64,000 nt of DNA from Polynucleobacter sphagniphilus (GTDB lineage Bacteria; Pseudomonadota; Gammaproteobacteria; Burkholderiales; Burkholderiaceae): the NCBI RefSeq assembly GCF_001953355.1, contig NZ_MPIY01000003.1:1-64000 (forward strand), given 5' to 3'. Position 1 is the stretch's first letter. Each line of letters begins with the position of its first letter. This document shows positions 27,097 through 36,040 of the stretch, in pieces. The position numbers and the translations under genes are program-made. A model generated the notes under the pieces. It was given only the letters and a program-made list of their open reading frames with translations, was not told where the DNA came from and searched no databases.

Positions 27097-27951
27097 ATGC
27101 GCAGCGTGTTCAGTTCAACAAAAAAGATGATTCAGGCGGGTTTATTGACCCTGTCTTTGTTCGGAATGGCTTCTTATGTGCAGGCGGTAGACGCTTCAGC
27201 AACAGCCAAAACAGACGTTCTCTGGTTTGGCCAGGCCGGCTTTCGGATTAAGACCCCAGAGGGGAAAATGATTTTGATAGATCCGTGGATCACAGAAGGA
27301 CCCAAAACCCCGTTGATCTATAAAAATGATTTATCTGCAATTGGCCCCATCGATGTTTTGCTGGTAACCCATGCTCACGTAGATCATTTGGGTGATGCCC
27401 CTACGGTAGCTAAGACAAATAACATTAAGCTCTATGGCCCAGCTGATATGGTGACGCCTTTAATTACCCTTGGCATCTTGCCTGCCGAGCTTGGGCATCG
27501 TTTTAATAAGTCTGGTCAAGTAACGCCAGCACCGGGTATCAAGGTGACCGCAGTGCACGCCGATCACTCCTCATTATTAGTTTGGAAGAATCCAGCAACC
27601 AATAAACCAGAGGCGCATCCTGCCGGAGAACCAGTAGGCTACATCATTGAACTTGAAAATGGCTTCAAGATTTGGCATATGGGTGATACCGGCCTCTTTA
27701 GTGATATGAAATTTATTAGCGAACATTACAGGCCTGATTTGGTGATGGTTCCTATTGGGGGCAATTTCACAATGGGTCCAGCTGATGCGGCATACGCTCT
27801 ACGCACTTGGATTAAGCCCAAGATGGTGATTCCAATGCATTACAACTCCAATCCGATGACCAAAGGGACTTTGGCTGAATTTCAAGAGGCTATGAAGGGC
27901 AGTAGCATCAAAATTGTGCCGATGACAGAGGGTCAAACGGTCCAGTTTTAA
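27097..27951 (+). CDS. Secreted metallo-beta-lactamase-fold hydrolase (UPF0173-like)
   Basis: This 284-residue protein has a signal peptide (about 1-30, VQA-V) and the metal-binding motif HAHVDHLG. Further ligand regions are HADHSS, WHMGDTG and the C-terminal MVIPMHYNS. It is related to the UPF0173 metal-dependent hydrolases, but those are usually cytoplasmic. The substrate is unknown. CGGAGATAGC precedes the start. Confidence 0.88.
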   Translation: MRSVFSSTKKMIQAGLLTLSLFGMASYVQAVDASATAKTDVLWFGQAGFRIKTPEGKMILIDPWITEGPKTPLIYKNDLSAIGPIDVLLVTHAHVDHLGDAPTVAKTNNIKLYGPADMVTPLITLGILPAELGHRFNKSGQVTPAPGIKVTAVHADHSSLLVWKNPATNKPEAHPAGEPVGYIIELENGFKIWHMGDTGLFSDMKFISEHYRPDLVMVPIGGNFTMGPADAAYALRTWIKPKMVIPMHYNSNPMTKGTLAEFQEAMKGSSIKIVPMTEGQTVQF

Positions 27952-27957
27952 TGGGGC

Positions 27958-28003
27958 TTGCATTTAGTTCGAGTTAGTACTAAAATAGTTCTAATACGAA
28001 CTA
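27958..28003 (+). promoter_or_regulatory. marR promoter with nested operators
   Basis: TTGCAT (27958-27963) and TAAAAT (27981-27986) are 17 bases apart. The promoter is filled with palindromes: TTAGTACTAA (27974-27983) and TAGTTC-N6-GAACTA (27986-28003). TTAGTTCG (27964-27971) is also matched by CGAACTAA (27997-28004). This is the pattern of an autorepressing MarR operator. Confidence 0.65.
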
Positions 28004-28015
28004 AATTAGCAAACA

Positions 28016-28429
28016 GTGAACTTTTTACCAACCTTAAGAGACTTAGTTATTGTCTACCAAGCCTTTGAGCGTTATTCAGCGCCGAATATAAAGGCTTTGG
28101 GTTTGACGATGACTCAGTTTGATGTCATTGCTACGCTGGGAAATCAACCGCCCATGACATGCAAGGAGTTGGGGGAGAAGACCCTGGTAACTAAGGGGAC
28201 TCTTACAGGAGTGCTTGAACGTTTAGAGCTTAAAGGGGTCATTTTTCGTGAGGCAAATTCTGGGGATGGTCGCAGTCAATTGATTGCCCTGACCAAAGAG
28301 GGTCAACAGTTATTTGAAAAAGTGTTCCCCGAGCATTTAGATTTTTTGAATCAAGCGTTTTCTAAATTATCGAATGAAGAGAATGTGGAAATTCAACATG
28401 CTTTAAAGAAGTTAAACAGCATTTTTTAA
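28016..28429 (+). CDS. MarR-family transcriptional regulator
   Basis: The 137-residue protein starts at GTG 28016. It has a winged helix with MTCKELGEKTLVTKGTLTGVLERLELKGVIFRE, the wing NSGDGRSQLIALTKEG, and flanking dimerisation helices. It probably represses itself and the downstream redox genes through the palindromes just upstream. No ligand-sensing Cys is evident beyond one in MTCKEL. The next gene starts 25 bases after its stop. Confidence 0.88.
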   Translation: MNFLPTLRDLVIVYQAFERYSAPNIKALGLTMTQFDVIATLGNQPPMTCKELGEKTLVTKGTLTGVLERLELKGVIFREANSGDGRSQLIALTKEGQQLFEKVFPEHLDFLNQAFSKLSNEENVEIQHALKKLNSIF

Positions 28430-28454
28430 TTTAAATTCAAGTGAGGATAAGAGA

Positions 28455-29009
28455 ATGACTACAGTCGCCGTTGTATTTCATAGTGGTTATGGCCATACCC
28501 TTAAACAAGCCGAAGCGATCGCTAATGGGGCTGCAGGTACATTAATTGCAATTGATGCCGAAGGTAACTTAACAGATGCTCAATGGGAAATTTTGCATGC
28601 AGCAGATGCAATTGTTTTTGGTTCTCCAACCTATATGGGTTCAGTGAGTTGGCAATTTAAGAAATTTGCTGATGCAAGCTCAAAGCAGTGGTTTACCCAG
28701 CAATGGAAAGACAAGGTATTTGGCGGATTTACAAATTCAGCCACTATGAATGGTGACAAGCATTCCTCTTTGCATTATTTCTTTACATTGGCGATGCAGC
28801 ATTCTGGTCTATGGGTTGGCACTGGCTTAATGCCTTCAAATTCAAAGGCGGCAAAGCGCGATGACGTCAATTATGTTGGATCATCTACGGGCGCGATGAT
28901 GCAAACCCCTTCCGATGCCAGTGCTGACGAGGTCAATAAGGGTGACCTAGAGACGGCTCGTTTGTATGGCGAGCGTATCGCGAAAATTACAAAGCAGTTG
29001 CGTGGCTAA
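28455..29009 (+). CDS. Flavodoxin-like NAD(P)H:quinone oxidoreductase (WrbA-related)
   Basis: This 184-residue protein has a flavodoxin FMN-binding loop (FHSGYGHTLKQAEAIA) and the GSPTYMGSVSWQFKKFAD segment of WrbA-like proteins, then GGFTNSATMNGDKHSSL. It is expected to carry FMN and reduce quinones by two electrons. It belongs to the MarR-controlled operon. Its stop overlaps the cytochrome b561 start by one base (TAATG), indicating coupling. Confidence 0.88.
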   Translation: MTTVAVVFHSGYGHTLKQAEAIANGAAGTLIAIDAEGNLTDAQWEILHAADAIVFGSPTYMGSVSWQFKKFADASSKQWFTQQWKDKVFGGFTNSATMNGDKHSSLHYFFTLAMQHSGLWVGTGLMPSNSKAAKRDDVNYVGSSTGAMMQTPSDASADEVNKGDLETARLYGERIAKITKQLRG

Positions 29010-29560
29010 TGAGTACCGTTCGCTATAACCCAATCTCGGTGGCATTTCATTGGCTAATGGCTGCAATTATTGTGGTAACTTGGTCTATTGCGATAGTTGT
29101 GAGTGATATGCCTTTGAGTCCTGCGCGCATTACTGGGTATAGTTGGCATAAGTGGCTTGGGGTGACGGTATTTTTTTTGGTGATACTGCGCCTAGTTTGG
29201 CGGGCAACGCACCTTGCACCTCAACTCGAAATAAAAATGCCAGTCTGGCAAGAGCGGGCGATGCAATTAACCCATTTTGCCCTTTATTTATTGATGATGG
29301 TAATACCCCTAGTTGGATGGCTGATGAGCTCTGCTAAAGGCTATACAGTAAATTATTTTGGATTATTTGAGTTGCCCGATCTACTGTCTAAAGATAAAGC
29401 TTTGGGACATCAACTGAAAGACTTGCATGAGTACCTAGCGGATATTTTGGTTGCTCTGGTATGTTTGCATGTGCTTGCAGCGCTAAAGCATCAATTTATC
29501 GATAAAGACGGTTTGCTTTCTCGTATGTCGTTTTGCTCTTGTAGCAAGAAGAAGGATTAA
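29009..29560 (+). CDS. Cytochrome b561 family protein
   Basis: The 183-residue membrane protein has four helices, with likely haem-ligand His residues in SVAFHWLMA, YSWHKWLG, KDLHEYLADI and CLHVLAALKHQF. In the E. coli CybB family it moves electrons between quinol and a periplasmic or membrane partner. It sits between a quinone reductase-like flavoprotein and YceI proteins, a set that together suggests membrane redox or quinone handling. An unusual tail, SFCSCSKKKD, carries two Cys close to the end. Confidence 0.9.
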   Translation: MSTVRYNPISVAFHWLMAAIIVVTWSIAIVVSDMPLSPARITGYSWHKWLGVTVFFLVILRLVWRATHLAPQLEIKMPVWQERAMQLTHFALYLLMMVIPLVGWLMSSAKGYTVNYFGLFELPDLLSKDKALGHQLKDLHEYLADILVALVCLHVLAALKHQFIDKDGLLSRMSFCSCSKKKD

Positions 29561-29561
29561 T

Positions 29562-30137
29562 ATGAAAAATTATTTTGCATCGACCTTAAGAGCTTCGGTG
29601 GCGATAGCGGCTACCCTTTTTGCAATCCAGGTATTTGCTGCCCAATACTCAGAAATTGATATCGCTAAAAGTAAGATTTCTTTTGCTAGTAAGCTAATGG
29701 GATCGAACTTAAGTGGAAGCTTTGGCAAGTTTTCTGGCAAGGTTACCTTTAATCCTGATGAACCAGAAAAAGCGAAGGCTAGCTTAGCGATAGATATTGC
29801 CAGCTTTACTGCAGGAGGTGAGGAATTGCAAGAAGAGGCTAAAGGTAAGGATTGGTTTAATACCAAAAGCTTTCCCACCGCTAATTTTGTCAGTGAGTCA
29901 GTCAAAAATTTGGGCGCTGGAAAGTTGGAAATTCATGGTGTATTAACTATGAAGGGCAAGAGCGAGCCTGTTTTGATTAGTGCCGCTTACCATGTGCAGG
30001 GCAAGCAAATGATCTTTGATGCTAACTTTCAGTTACTAAGATTGCAGTACGCCTTAGGTTCAGGAAGTTGGTCAGACACCTCTGCAGTAGCAAATGAGGT
30101 TCCGGTCAAAGTGCATTTAGTTTTAAATCAGAAATAA
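29562..30137 (+). CDS. YceI family periplasmic protein (first copy)
   Basis: This 191-residue protein has a signal peptide (about 1-26, VFA-A) and a YceI lipocalin-like barrel: KISFASKLMGSNLSGSFGKF, KDWFNTKSFPTANFVSESV, HGVLTMKGKSEPV. YceI proteins bind polyisoprenoid chains such as ubiquinone precursors. It starts two bases after the cytochrome b561 stop. It differs considerably from the next YceI copy, so the pair is not a recent duplication. Confidence 0.92.
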   Translation: MKNYFASTLRASVAIAATLFAIQVFAAQYSEIDIAKSKISFASKLMGSNLSGSFGKFSGKVTFNPDEPEKAKASLAIDIASFTAGGEELQEEAKGKDWFNTKSFPTANFVSESVKNLGAGKLEIHGVLTMKGKSEPVLISAAYHVQGKQMIFDANFQLLRLQYALGSGSWSDTSAVANEVPVKVHLVLNQK

Positions 30138-30176
30138 ATCTTAATTTAGCTATTCTTTTTATTAACGGAGAAATGA

Positions 30177-30752
30177 ATGAAATCCAAATTACTTATTGCT
30201 TTATTTGCAACCCTTGGCATGAGTATGACAGCCATTGCCGCCCCAGTAACTTATACCGCTGAAGCAAATCATACTTTTGCTCAGTTTGAATATAACCATC
30301 TTGGGTATTCCAATCAGACTAGTCGTTTCAATACGGTTACTGGTACGGTCACTGTTGATCCAGCTGCAAAAAAAGGGAGTGCAGATATCACGATCGATAC
30401 CAAGTCTGTGGATACTGGATCTGCAGTCTTTAATGGTCACATCCAAGGCGAAGATTTTTTATCTACCACTCAGTTTCCAACGGCCACTTTTCAGTCTGAT
30501 GACATGATTTTCAAGGGCGATAAACCAGTCGCACTGAAAGGTGTTTTGACATTGAAGGGCGTAAGCAAGCCAGTAACACTCAACATTACCAATTTTGCTT
30601 GCAAAAAGCATCCAATGAGTGGCGTTGATGCTTGTGGTGCTAACGCGGAAACTAAGGTTAAGCGCAGTGATTTTGGTATGGCTAAATATGTACCGGCTGT
30701 TGGCGATGATGTCACTATCCTGATCGCAATCGAAGCAGTGAATAAGCAGTAA
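30177..30752 (+). CDS. YceI family periplasmic protein (second copy)
   Basis: The 191-residue protein has a signal peptide (about 1-21, AIA-A) and the classical YceI pattern: EANHTFAQFEYNHLGYSNQTSRF, GEDFLSTTQFPTATFQS, LTLKGVSKPVTL. Two Cys (ACKKHP and DACGAN) may form the disulfide seen in many YceI proteins. It likely carries an isoprenoid or quinone-like ligand in the periplasm. It closes the MarR operon and is followed by a strong terminator. Confidence 0.93.
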   Translation: MKSKLLIALFATLGMSMTAIAAPVTYTAEANHTFAQFEYNHLGYSNQTSRFNTVTGTVTVDPAAKKGSADITIDTKSVDTGSAVFNGHIQGEDFLSTTQFPTATFQSDDMIFKGDKPVALKGVLTLKGVSKPVTLNITNFACKKHPMSGVDACGANAETKVKRSDFGMAKYVPAVGDDVTILIAIEAVNKQ

Positions 30753-30772
30753 TTTTTCTGTAGTTGTAGGGT

Positions 30773-30800
30773 AAAAAGCCACCCGATGAGGTGGCTTTTT
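30773..30800. terminator. Rho-independent terminator
   Basis: AAAAAGCCACC pairs with GGTGGCTTTTT around CGATGA. It ends the MarR/YceI operon and could work in both directions. Confidence 0.92.
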
Positions 30801-30964
30801 GCTTTCTAAACCACCTTGTAGATGCCTTAGAAACTTTTAGTCGGGCTTTTGGCTCTTGCTGTCCGTATTTATTATCGCAGTGCTGTCCAATTTACTTTAA
30901 ATCAAATTACTATGCCTTAAATGCCTTCATACTGAACCTGTTCAAAACTGGAAATAAAGCGACT

Positions 30965-33652
30965 ATGGATCAGCATTACCTCTCTTATTTATTTAAGCCA
31001 AAATCCATTGCTGTTTTCACAGGATCGCCTCAAGGTGATGACTGCGTTGATTATTCGAGAGCCTTACTGGAGATCTTGGGATCGAGTCATTTTGAGGGAC
31101 CAATTTTTTATTTTGATATTTGTTTGCCCGATACCTTGGTGGGGCCTGGAAAGGCACACCCTGAGTTAGCCATTCTTTCTGTAGCGCCAGCTGATATGTT
31201 GAGTACTTTAGAAATGGCCGCACGCATGAAATGTAGGGCGGTCCTGGCGTTTGGATCTGGTGTTTCGCATGAGTTAGCCCAGGCTTTAGCGCAAGCTGCG
31301 CGTCGTCATGGCATACATATGCTCGGTCCAAATAGCCTGGGATTTCAAAATCCATTGCTTGGTTTGAATGCAAGTGTCATTGGGCCTTTAGCAAGTGTTG
31401 GCCCGGTGGCATTGGTTTCTCAATCTGGTGCTTTGGCCGCATCTATTTTGGATTGGGCTGCGCAAAATCAGGTTGGCTTTTCAATCGTTACTTCTATTGG
31501 GCCTCATTCTGAAGTGGATCTTGCTCAAGTGCTTGATTATTTAGCTTCTGATGGGCATACACACAGCATTGTGATTTATATGGAAGGCATTATCAATGCA
31601 CGGGCATTTATGAGTGCGCTCCGTTCGGCGGCGAGAGCGAAGCCTGTAGTGGTGTTAAAGGCGGGCAGAAAGGCCGCAGCCAATCGGGCTGCACAAACGC
31701 ATAGCGGGGCAATTGTCGGTAGTGATGAAGTATTTGATGCAGCCTTGCGAAGAGCGGGTGCAGTCAGGGTGAGTTCTTTTGTGGAGCTATTTTCTGCAGC
31801 GAAATGTTTAGCATCGCGCTATCGTCCTGTGGGTAAGCATTTGGCTGTCATTACCAATGGCGGTGGACCTGGCGTATTAGCGGCAGACTGGATTTCTGAG
31901 ATTGGTCTTGAGCTTGGCAAGCTGTCCGCTGACTCGATGGAAGCTCTTAAGTCAAAGCTATCCGTTAATGCCAGCCTATCTGACCTAATTGATCTATCTG
32001 AAGAGGCCACTCCTGAGCACTATGCTGCTGCAATTGAGGCGGCGAATCATGATCGAAGTATTGATGGAATTCTAGTGATCCATTCTCCTAAAATAGGGGT
32101 CAATGGCTTAGCAATTGCACAGGCGATTGTTGATGTGAAGAAAGATATCGGTAAGCCTTTGTTATGTTGTTGGATGGGTGACTCCACTGTGCTGGAAGCG
32201 CGTGAACTGATTGCACATGCAGTCATGCCAAGCTTTAGAACGCCCGAGGCAGCCGTGGGTGCCTTTGGCAATATTGCTAGTTTTTATCAGAACCAACTTT
32301 TATTGCAGCAAACGCCGCCACCCCTATCGGATCTCGCTAAGCCAGATATAGAGGGGGCACGCTTATTAATTGAGAATGTCCTTTCAGAGCGGCGCAATAT
32401 TCTTACTGAGATGGAGTCTAAGGCACTCTTGGCGGCGTTTCACATACCAGTGACTCAAACCATCTTGGCTTCTAGTGCAAACGAGGCAATGATGATTGCA
32501 ACCCAGTTGGGTTATCCGGTTGCTCTAAAGATTGACTCACCCGATATTAGTCATAAATCGGATGTGAATGGAGTGGCATTAAATGTCATGAATGCTGCAG
32601 GAGTGCGAGATGTCTTCGGCAATATTATTGAGAATGTTGCCATCATGGCGCCTAAAGCCCGCATTAATGGAGTTACCGTTCAGAGAATGGTAAGAAATAA
32701 AAGAGCGCGAGAGCTCTATATTGGCTTGGTGAATGATGAACCATTTGGCCCCATGATTGCGTTTGGTGCCGGCGGCACCATGATTGAATTGTTTAACGAT
32801 CGCACGATGGAATTGCCTCCTTTAAATCAGTATCTCGCACATCGCATGATTGAGCGGGCTAGGATTGCTGAAACATTAGGTGATTGGCGTGGCGCCAAGG
32901 CAGTAGACATAACAGCCTTGGAGCATATATTGCTCAGGGTTTCTGAGATGGCGTGCGAGTTGCCTCAATTGCGTGAGATGGATATCAATCCGATCATTGT
33001 CGATGAGTCTGGTGCGGTGGCTGTAGATGCGCGCATTGTGATTGATCGCACTAGTACGCTAAGTGATGGTCAATCGGGCTCCTATGGACACCTTTCTATA
33101 CTTCCATATCCTTTGCGTTACGAGCAAACATGGTCATTAAAAGGTGGCGGCGAGTATGTCATTCGCCCTATTCATCCCGATGATGCAACGATGTTGCAGG
33201 AGTTGGTGGGTGGTTTATCTCCAGAAAGTCGCTACTTCCGTTTTGTGGCGACTATTTCTGAGTTATCACCAGCTATGCTCGCGCGTTTTACCTTAATTGA
33301 CTATGACCGTGAAATGGCTCTAGTTGCTGTTTTGAGAGAGAGAAAAGTCAATGAAGAGGGAATTTCAGTGGAGACGCAAAAAATTATTGGTGTATCTCGA
33401 TACATTACCAATCCAGACGCCATCAGTTGTGAGTTCTCCCTGTTGGTTGCCGATGAATTTAATGGCAAAGGTTTAGGTTCCCGTTTAATGATGAGCATCA
33501 TGGATGTTGCTCGTGATAAGGGCTTAAAAGAGATTGATGGCTTAGTACTTGCCAATAACCCAGGAATGTTGAAATTGATGTCTAGCTTGGGCTTTAGTAT
33601 CAATGAGTTTGCAGAGGATCCAGATTTCAAATTGGTAAAACATGCCCTATAA
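30965..33652 (+). CDS. Pat-like protein: NDP-forming acyl-CoA synthetase domains plus GNAT acetyltransferase
   Basis: I chose ATG 30965 (895 residues); the frame is open to 30791, but that start lies inside the preceding terminator. Domains in order: CoA-binding (about 5-140, GPNSLGF), two succinyl-CoA ligase-like domains (about 150-460, with SQSGALAASILDW and AAQTHSGAIVGSDEVF), an ATP-grasp domain (about 490-710) and a C-terminal GNAT domain (about 730-890, with FNGKGLGSRLMMSIMDVARDKG). Proteins built this way (Pat) acetylate lysines of metabolic enzymes such as acetyl-CoA synthetase. The synthetase part may be catalytically silent. Confidence 0.9.
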   Translation: MDQHYLSYLFKPKSIAVFTGSPQGDDCVDYSRALLEILGSSHFEGPIFYFDICLPDTLVGPGKAHPELAILSVAPADMLSTLEMAARMKCRAVLAFGSGVSHELAQALAQAARRHGIHMLGPNSLGFQNPLLGLNASVIGPLASVGPVALVSQSGALAASILDWAAQNQVGFSIVTSIGPHSEVDLAQVLDYLASDGHTHSIVIYMEGIINARAFMSALRSAARAKPVVVLKAGRKAAANRAAQTHSGAIVGSDEVFDAALRRAGAVRVSSFVELFSAAKCLASRYRPVGKHLAVITNGGGPGVLAADWISEIGLELGKLSADSMEALKSKLSVNASLSDLIDLSEEATPEHYAAAIEAANHDRSIDGILVIHSPKIGVNGLAIAQAIVDVKKDIGKPLLCCWMGDSTVLEARELIAHAVMPSFRTPEAAVGAFGNIASFYQNQLLLQQTPPPLSDLAKPDIEGARLLIENVLSERRNILTEMESKALLAAFHIPVTQTILASSANEAMMIATQLGYPVALKIDSPDISHKSDVNGVALNVMNAAGVRDVFGNIIENVAIMAPKARINGVTVQRMVRNKRARELYIGLVNDEPFGPMIAFGAGGTMIELFNDRTMELPPLNQYLAHRMIERARIAETLGDWRGAKAVDITALEHILLRVSEMACELPQLREMDINPIIVDESGAVAVDARIVIDRTSTLSDGQSGSYGHLSILPYPLRYEQTWSLKGGGEYVIRPIHPDDATMLQELVGGLSPESRYFRFVATISELSPAMLARFTLIDYDREMALVAVLRERKVNEEGISVETQKIIGVSRYITNPDAISCEFSLLVADEFNGKGLGSRLMMSIMDVARDKGLKEIDGLVLANNPGMLKLMSSLGFSINEFAEDPDFKLVKHAL

Positions 33653-33707
33653 ATCAATGGCGATCTTGGTGGGAGCCTAATCTAGGGGCAAATAAGAAAT
33701 TAAGGGT

Positions 33708-33736
33708 TTGACAGGCTCTGAAGGCTCTTGGACAAT
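33708..33736 (+). promoter_or_regulatory. Predicted sigma-70 promoter of the ccm operon
   Basis: TTGACA (33708-33713) and GACAAT (33731-33736) are 17 bases apart, 34 bases before the ccmA start. I see no FNR site with it. Confidence 0.6.
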
Positions 33737-33769
33737 GATTGGGGCGCTTAATGCCCAGTCTTTCTATCC

Positions 33770-34423
33770 ATGACTACCCTCTCTTCCACCTCCCTGCCTG
33801 AATCACTGATTAATCATAATTTTCAGGCAGATCGATTGTCGTGTATGCGCGGAGATCGCATGCTATTTACTGGCATCGGATTTCAATTAAAGGCTGGGGA
33901 GTGGCTCCATGTACGCGGTGAAAATGGGGTTGGGAAAACAAGCCTATTACGATTGCTAGCCGGCCTATCAAAACCTCTTGAAGGAAGTATTGATTGGAAC
34001 GGCATTTCTATAGAGGCAGATCCAACCAGTTACCGACGTGAGTTATTCTTTTTAGGTCATCGTGATGCCCTCAAAGATGATCTAACCGCGTTTGAAAATG
34101 TGCTGATTGCTTCGGCCTTGGACGGCTCAGCCGTTTCTCAGGACCAGGCATTGAGCGCGCTCTGCCGCTTTGGCTTGCGAGGGCGTGAACTTTTGCCGGT
34201 CAGTTGCCTATCAGCCGGCCAAAAGCGTCGAGTCATTTTGGCTCGCCTTTTACTTCGCAAGGCAACGCTTTGGATTTTGGATGAACCTTTTAATGCCTTG
34301 GATAGTAGGGCGGTTGAATTGCTGTCCAACTTAATTGCAGAGCATCTTGCTAGCGGTGGAATGGCGGTATTAACGAGCCATCAATCCATCCCGTTGCCCA
34401 ATGCAAAGGTGCTGTCTTTATGA
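33770..34423 (+). CDS. ccmA: Cytochrome c maturation ABC ATPase CcmA
   Basis: This 217-residue ATPase has Walker A GENGVGKTSLL, the signature variant LSAGQKRRVILARLLL and Walker B LWILDEPFNALD. With CcmB and CcmC it forms the complex that releases haem-loaded CcmE. It is the first gene of a complete ccmABCDEFGHI run in the usual order. Its stop overlaps ccmB by four bases. Confidence 0.95.
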   Translation: MTTLSSTSLPESLINHNFQADRLSCMRGDRMLFTGIGFQLKAGEWLHVRGENGVGKTSLLRLLAGLSKPLEGSIDWNGISIEADPTSYRRELFFLGHRDALKDDLTAFENVLIASALDGSAVSQDQALSALCRFGLRGRELLPVSCLSAGQKRRVILARLLLRKATLWILDEPFNALDSRAVELLSNLIAEHLASGGMAVLTSHQSIPLPNAKVLSL

Positions 34424-35085
34424 GCGCTTTCTTTGCAATCATTCGCCGTGATTTATTGCTGGTGTTTCGTCGCAAAAGCGAGGTACTGACAATTTTGTTC
34501 TTTTTCATCATTGTGACCAGTCTATTTCCGCTGGGGATTGGAGCTGATTCTGGACTTTTGCGCAAAATAGCGCCGGGCATTATTTGGGTAGCAGCCTTGC
34601 TGGCCACTATCTTGGGGCTTTCACGCTTATTTACCAGCGATTATGCCGATGGAACTCTAGAGCAAATGACTTTATCACCGACCCCACTCGTTTTGTTGGT
34701 GGGGGGTAAAATTACAGCGCATTGGATCGTATGCGGCCTCCCTTTGGTGCTGCTCGCTCCAGTCATAGGAATTCAGTTTGATTTGAATTCAGAGACCTTA
34801 GGGACGTTGATTTTGGCTTTATTACTAGGTACACCGATTTTGTCTTTGATTGGCGCTATTGGCGCAGCGCTTACTTTGGGGGTGAGGGGCGGTGGCGTCT
34901 TGCTCAGCCTTTTGGTTTTACCCTTATATATCCCCGTGCTGATTTTTGGAGCGGGTGCCGTTTTTGCATCCAGTGTTGGCTTGGACGTAAGTGGCCATTT
35001 CTCCTTATTGGCGGCATTATTGGTTTTATCCCTTGCTTTTGCACCTTGGGCTACTGCCGCTTCCATTCGAATTGCGATTGAATAA
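34420..35085 (+). CDS. ccmB: Haem exporter membrane protein CcmB
   Basis: The 221-residue protein has six membrane segments and the CcmB signature LFTSDYADGTLEQMTLSP. It is the membrane partner of CcmA and works with CcmC to release holo-CcmE. It is coupled to ccmA and lies six bases before ccmC. Confidence 0.95.
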   Translation: MSAFFAIIRRDLLLVFRRKSEVLTILFFFIIVTSLFPLGIGADSGLLRKIAPGIIWVAALLATILGLSRLFTSDYADGTLEQMTLSPTPLVLLVGGKITAHWIVCGLPLVLLAPVIGIQFDLNSETLGTLILALLLGTPILSLIGAIGAALTLGVRGGGVLLSLLVLPLYIPVLIFGAGAVFASSVGLDVSGHFSLLAALLVLSLAFAPWATAASIRIAIE

Positions 35086-35090
35086 CGCTT

Positions 35091-35852
35091 ATGTATTCAT
35101 CTCCTCGCAATCGCTTGATGAATTGGTTTTCATTTTCTAGTCCAGCTACGTTCTACCCCTTGGCGGGGAAGCTCATTCCATTATTTTGGGTCTTAGCTAC
35201 ACTTTTAGGAGTGGCTGGCTTGTGGATTAGTTTTTTTGTAGCTCCAGCTGATGCTGTTCAAGGCCAGGGTTATCGAATTATTTTTGTACATGTACCAGCC
35301 TCCTGGATGTCGATGTTCATTTATATGGTGATGGCCGCCTGGGCTGCGATCGGCTTAATTTTTAATACAAGACTGTCGGCAATGATGGCTCAGGCACTGG
35401 CACCCACGGGCGCCTTGATGGCTTTTCTCTCCCTTTGGACGGGTGCTTTTTGGGGTAAGCCGATGTGGGGCGCATGGTGGGTGTGGGACGCCCGTCTTAC
35501 CTCGGAATTAATCTTATTGTTTCTTTTTTTGGGATTCATGGCTTTGCAGGCATCAATTGATGATGCAAGGCGTGCAGATAAAGCGGGCGCAATTTTGGCC
35601 TTAGTAGGTATTGTCAATGTGCCTATTATTTATTTCTCAGTAAAGTGGTGGAACACTTTGCATCAGGGGTCATCTGTTTCAATGACTAAGGCTCCAGCGA
35701 TGGCGCATACGATGTTGTGGGGAATGCTCTTAATGGCACTCTGTTTTTGGATGTATTCGATTGCGATCGCCCTCATGCGAGTGCGCGTCATTATTTTGGA
35801 GCGTGAATCACATTCAGACTGGGTGAAGAATTTAAAGGCGCTCCAATCATGA
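35091..35852 (+). CDS. ccmC: Haem-handling protein CcmC
   Basis: This 253-residue membrane protein has six helices and the tryptophan-rich haem motif WGAWWVWDARLTSEL. Two flanking His, in IIFVHVPASWMS and NTLHQGSS, are the probable axial ligands. It loads haem onto CcmE. Its stop overlaps ccmD by four bases. Confidence 0.96.
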   Translation: MYSSPRNRLMNWFSFSSPATFYPLAGKLIPLFWVLATLLGVAGLWISFFVAPADAVQGQGYRIIFVHVPASWMSMFIYMVMAAWAAIGLIFNTRLSAMMAQALAPTGALMAFLSLWTGAFWGKPMWGAWWVWDARLTSELILLFLFLGFMALQASIDDARRADKAGAILALVGIVNVPIIYFSVKWWNTLHQGSSVSMTKAPAMAHTMLWGMLLMALCFWMYSIAIALMRVRVIILERESHSDWVKNLKALQS

Positions 35853-36040
35853 TTTGGGATTCAGTTGGCGATTTTTTTGCCATGGGTGGTTACGCCCTGT
35901 ATGTCTGGAGTAGTTTTGGTATGTGCGCGCTCGTATTAATTGCTGAGTTAGTTGGCATTAGCATGCGTCACCAAGCAATTGTGAAGCGATTGCAATATGA
36001 AATTCGTGCTGAGAAATTTGATCAAGAAGGAATGAAGTGA
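35849..36040 (+). CDS. ccmD: Small membrane protein CcmD
   Basis: The 63-residue protein has one membrane helix preceded by [12 protein letters not shown], the typical CcmD opening, and a charged cytoplasmic tail. It helps release holo-CcmE from the CcmABC complex. Four-base overlaps link it to both neighbours. Confidence 0.92.
   Translation: MIWDSVGDFFAMGGYALYVWSSFGMCALVLIAELVGISMRHQAIVKRLQYEIRAEKFDQEGMK

Noticed and set aside
30791..30964. 58-codon N-terminal extension of the Pat-like protein
   Set aside because: The extension starts inside a strong terminator hairpin and encodes a Cys-rich stretch unlike the family; ATG 30965 fits the normal N-terminus.
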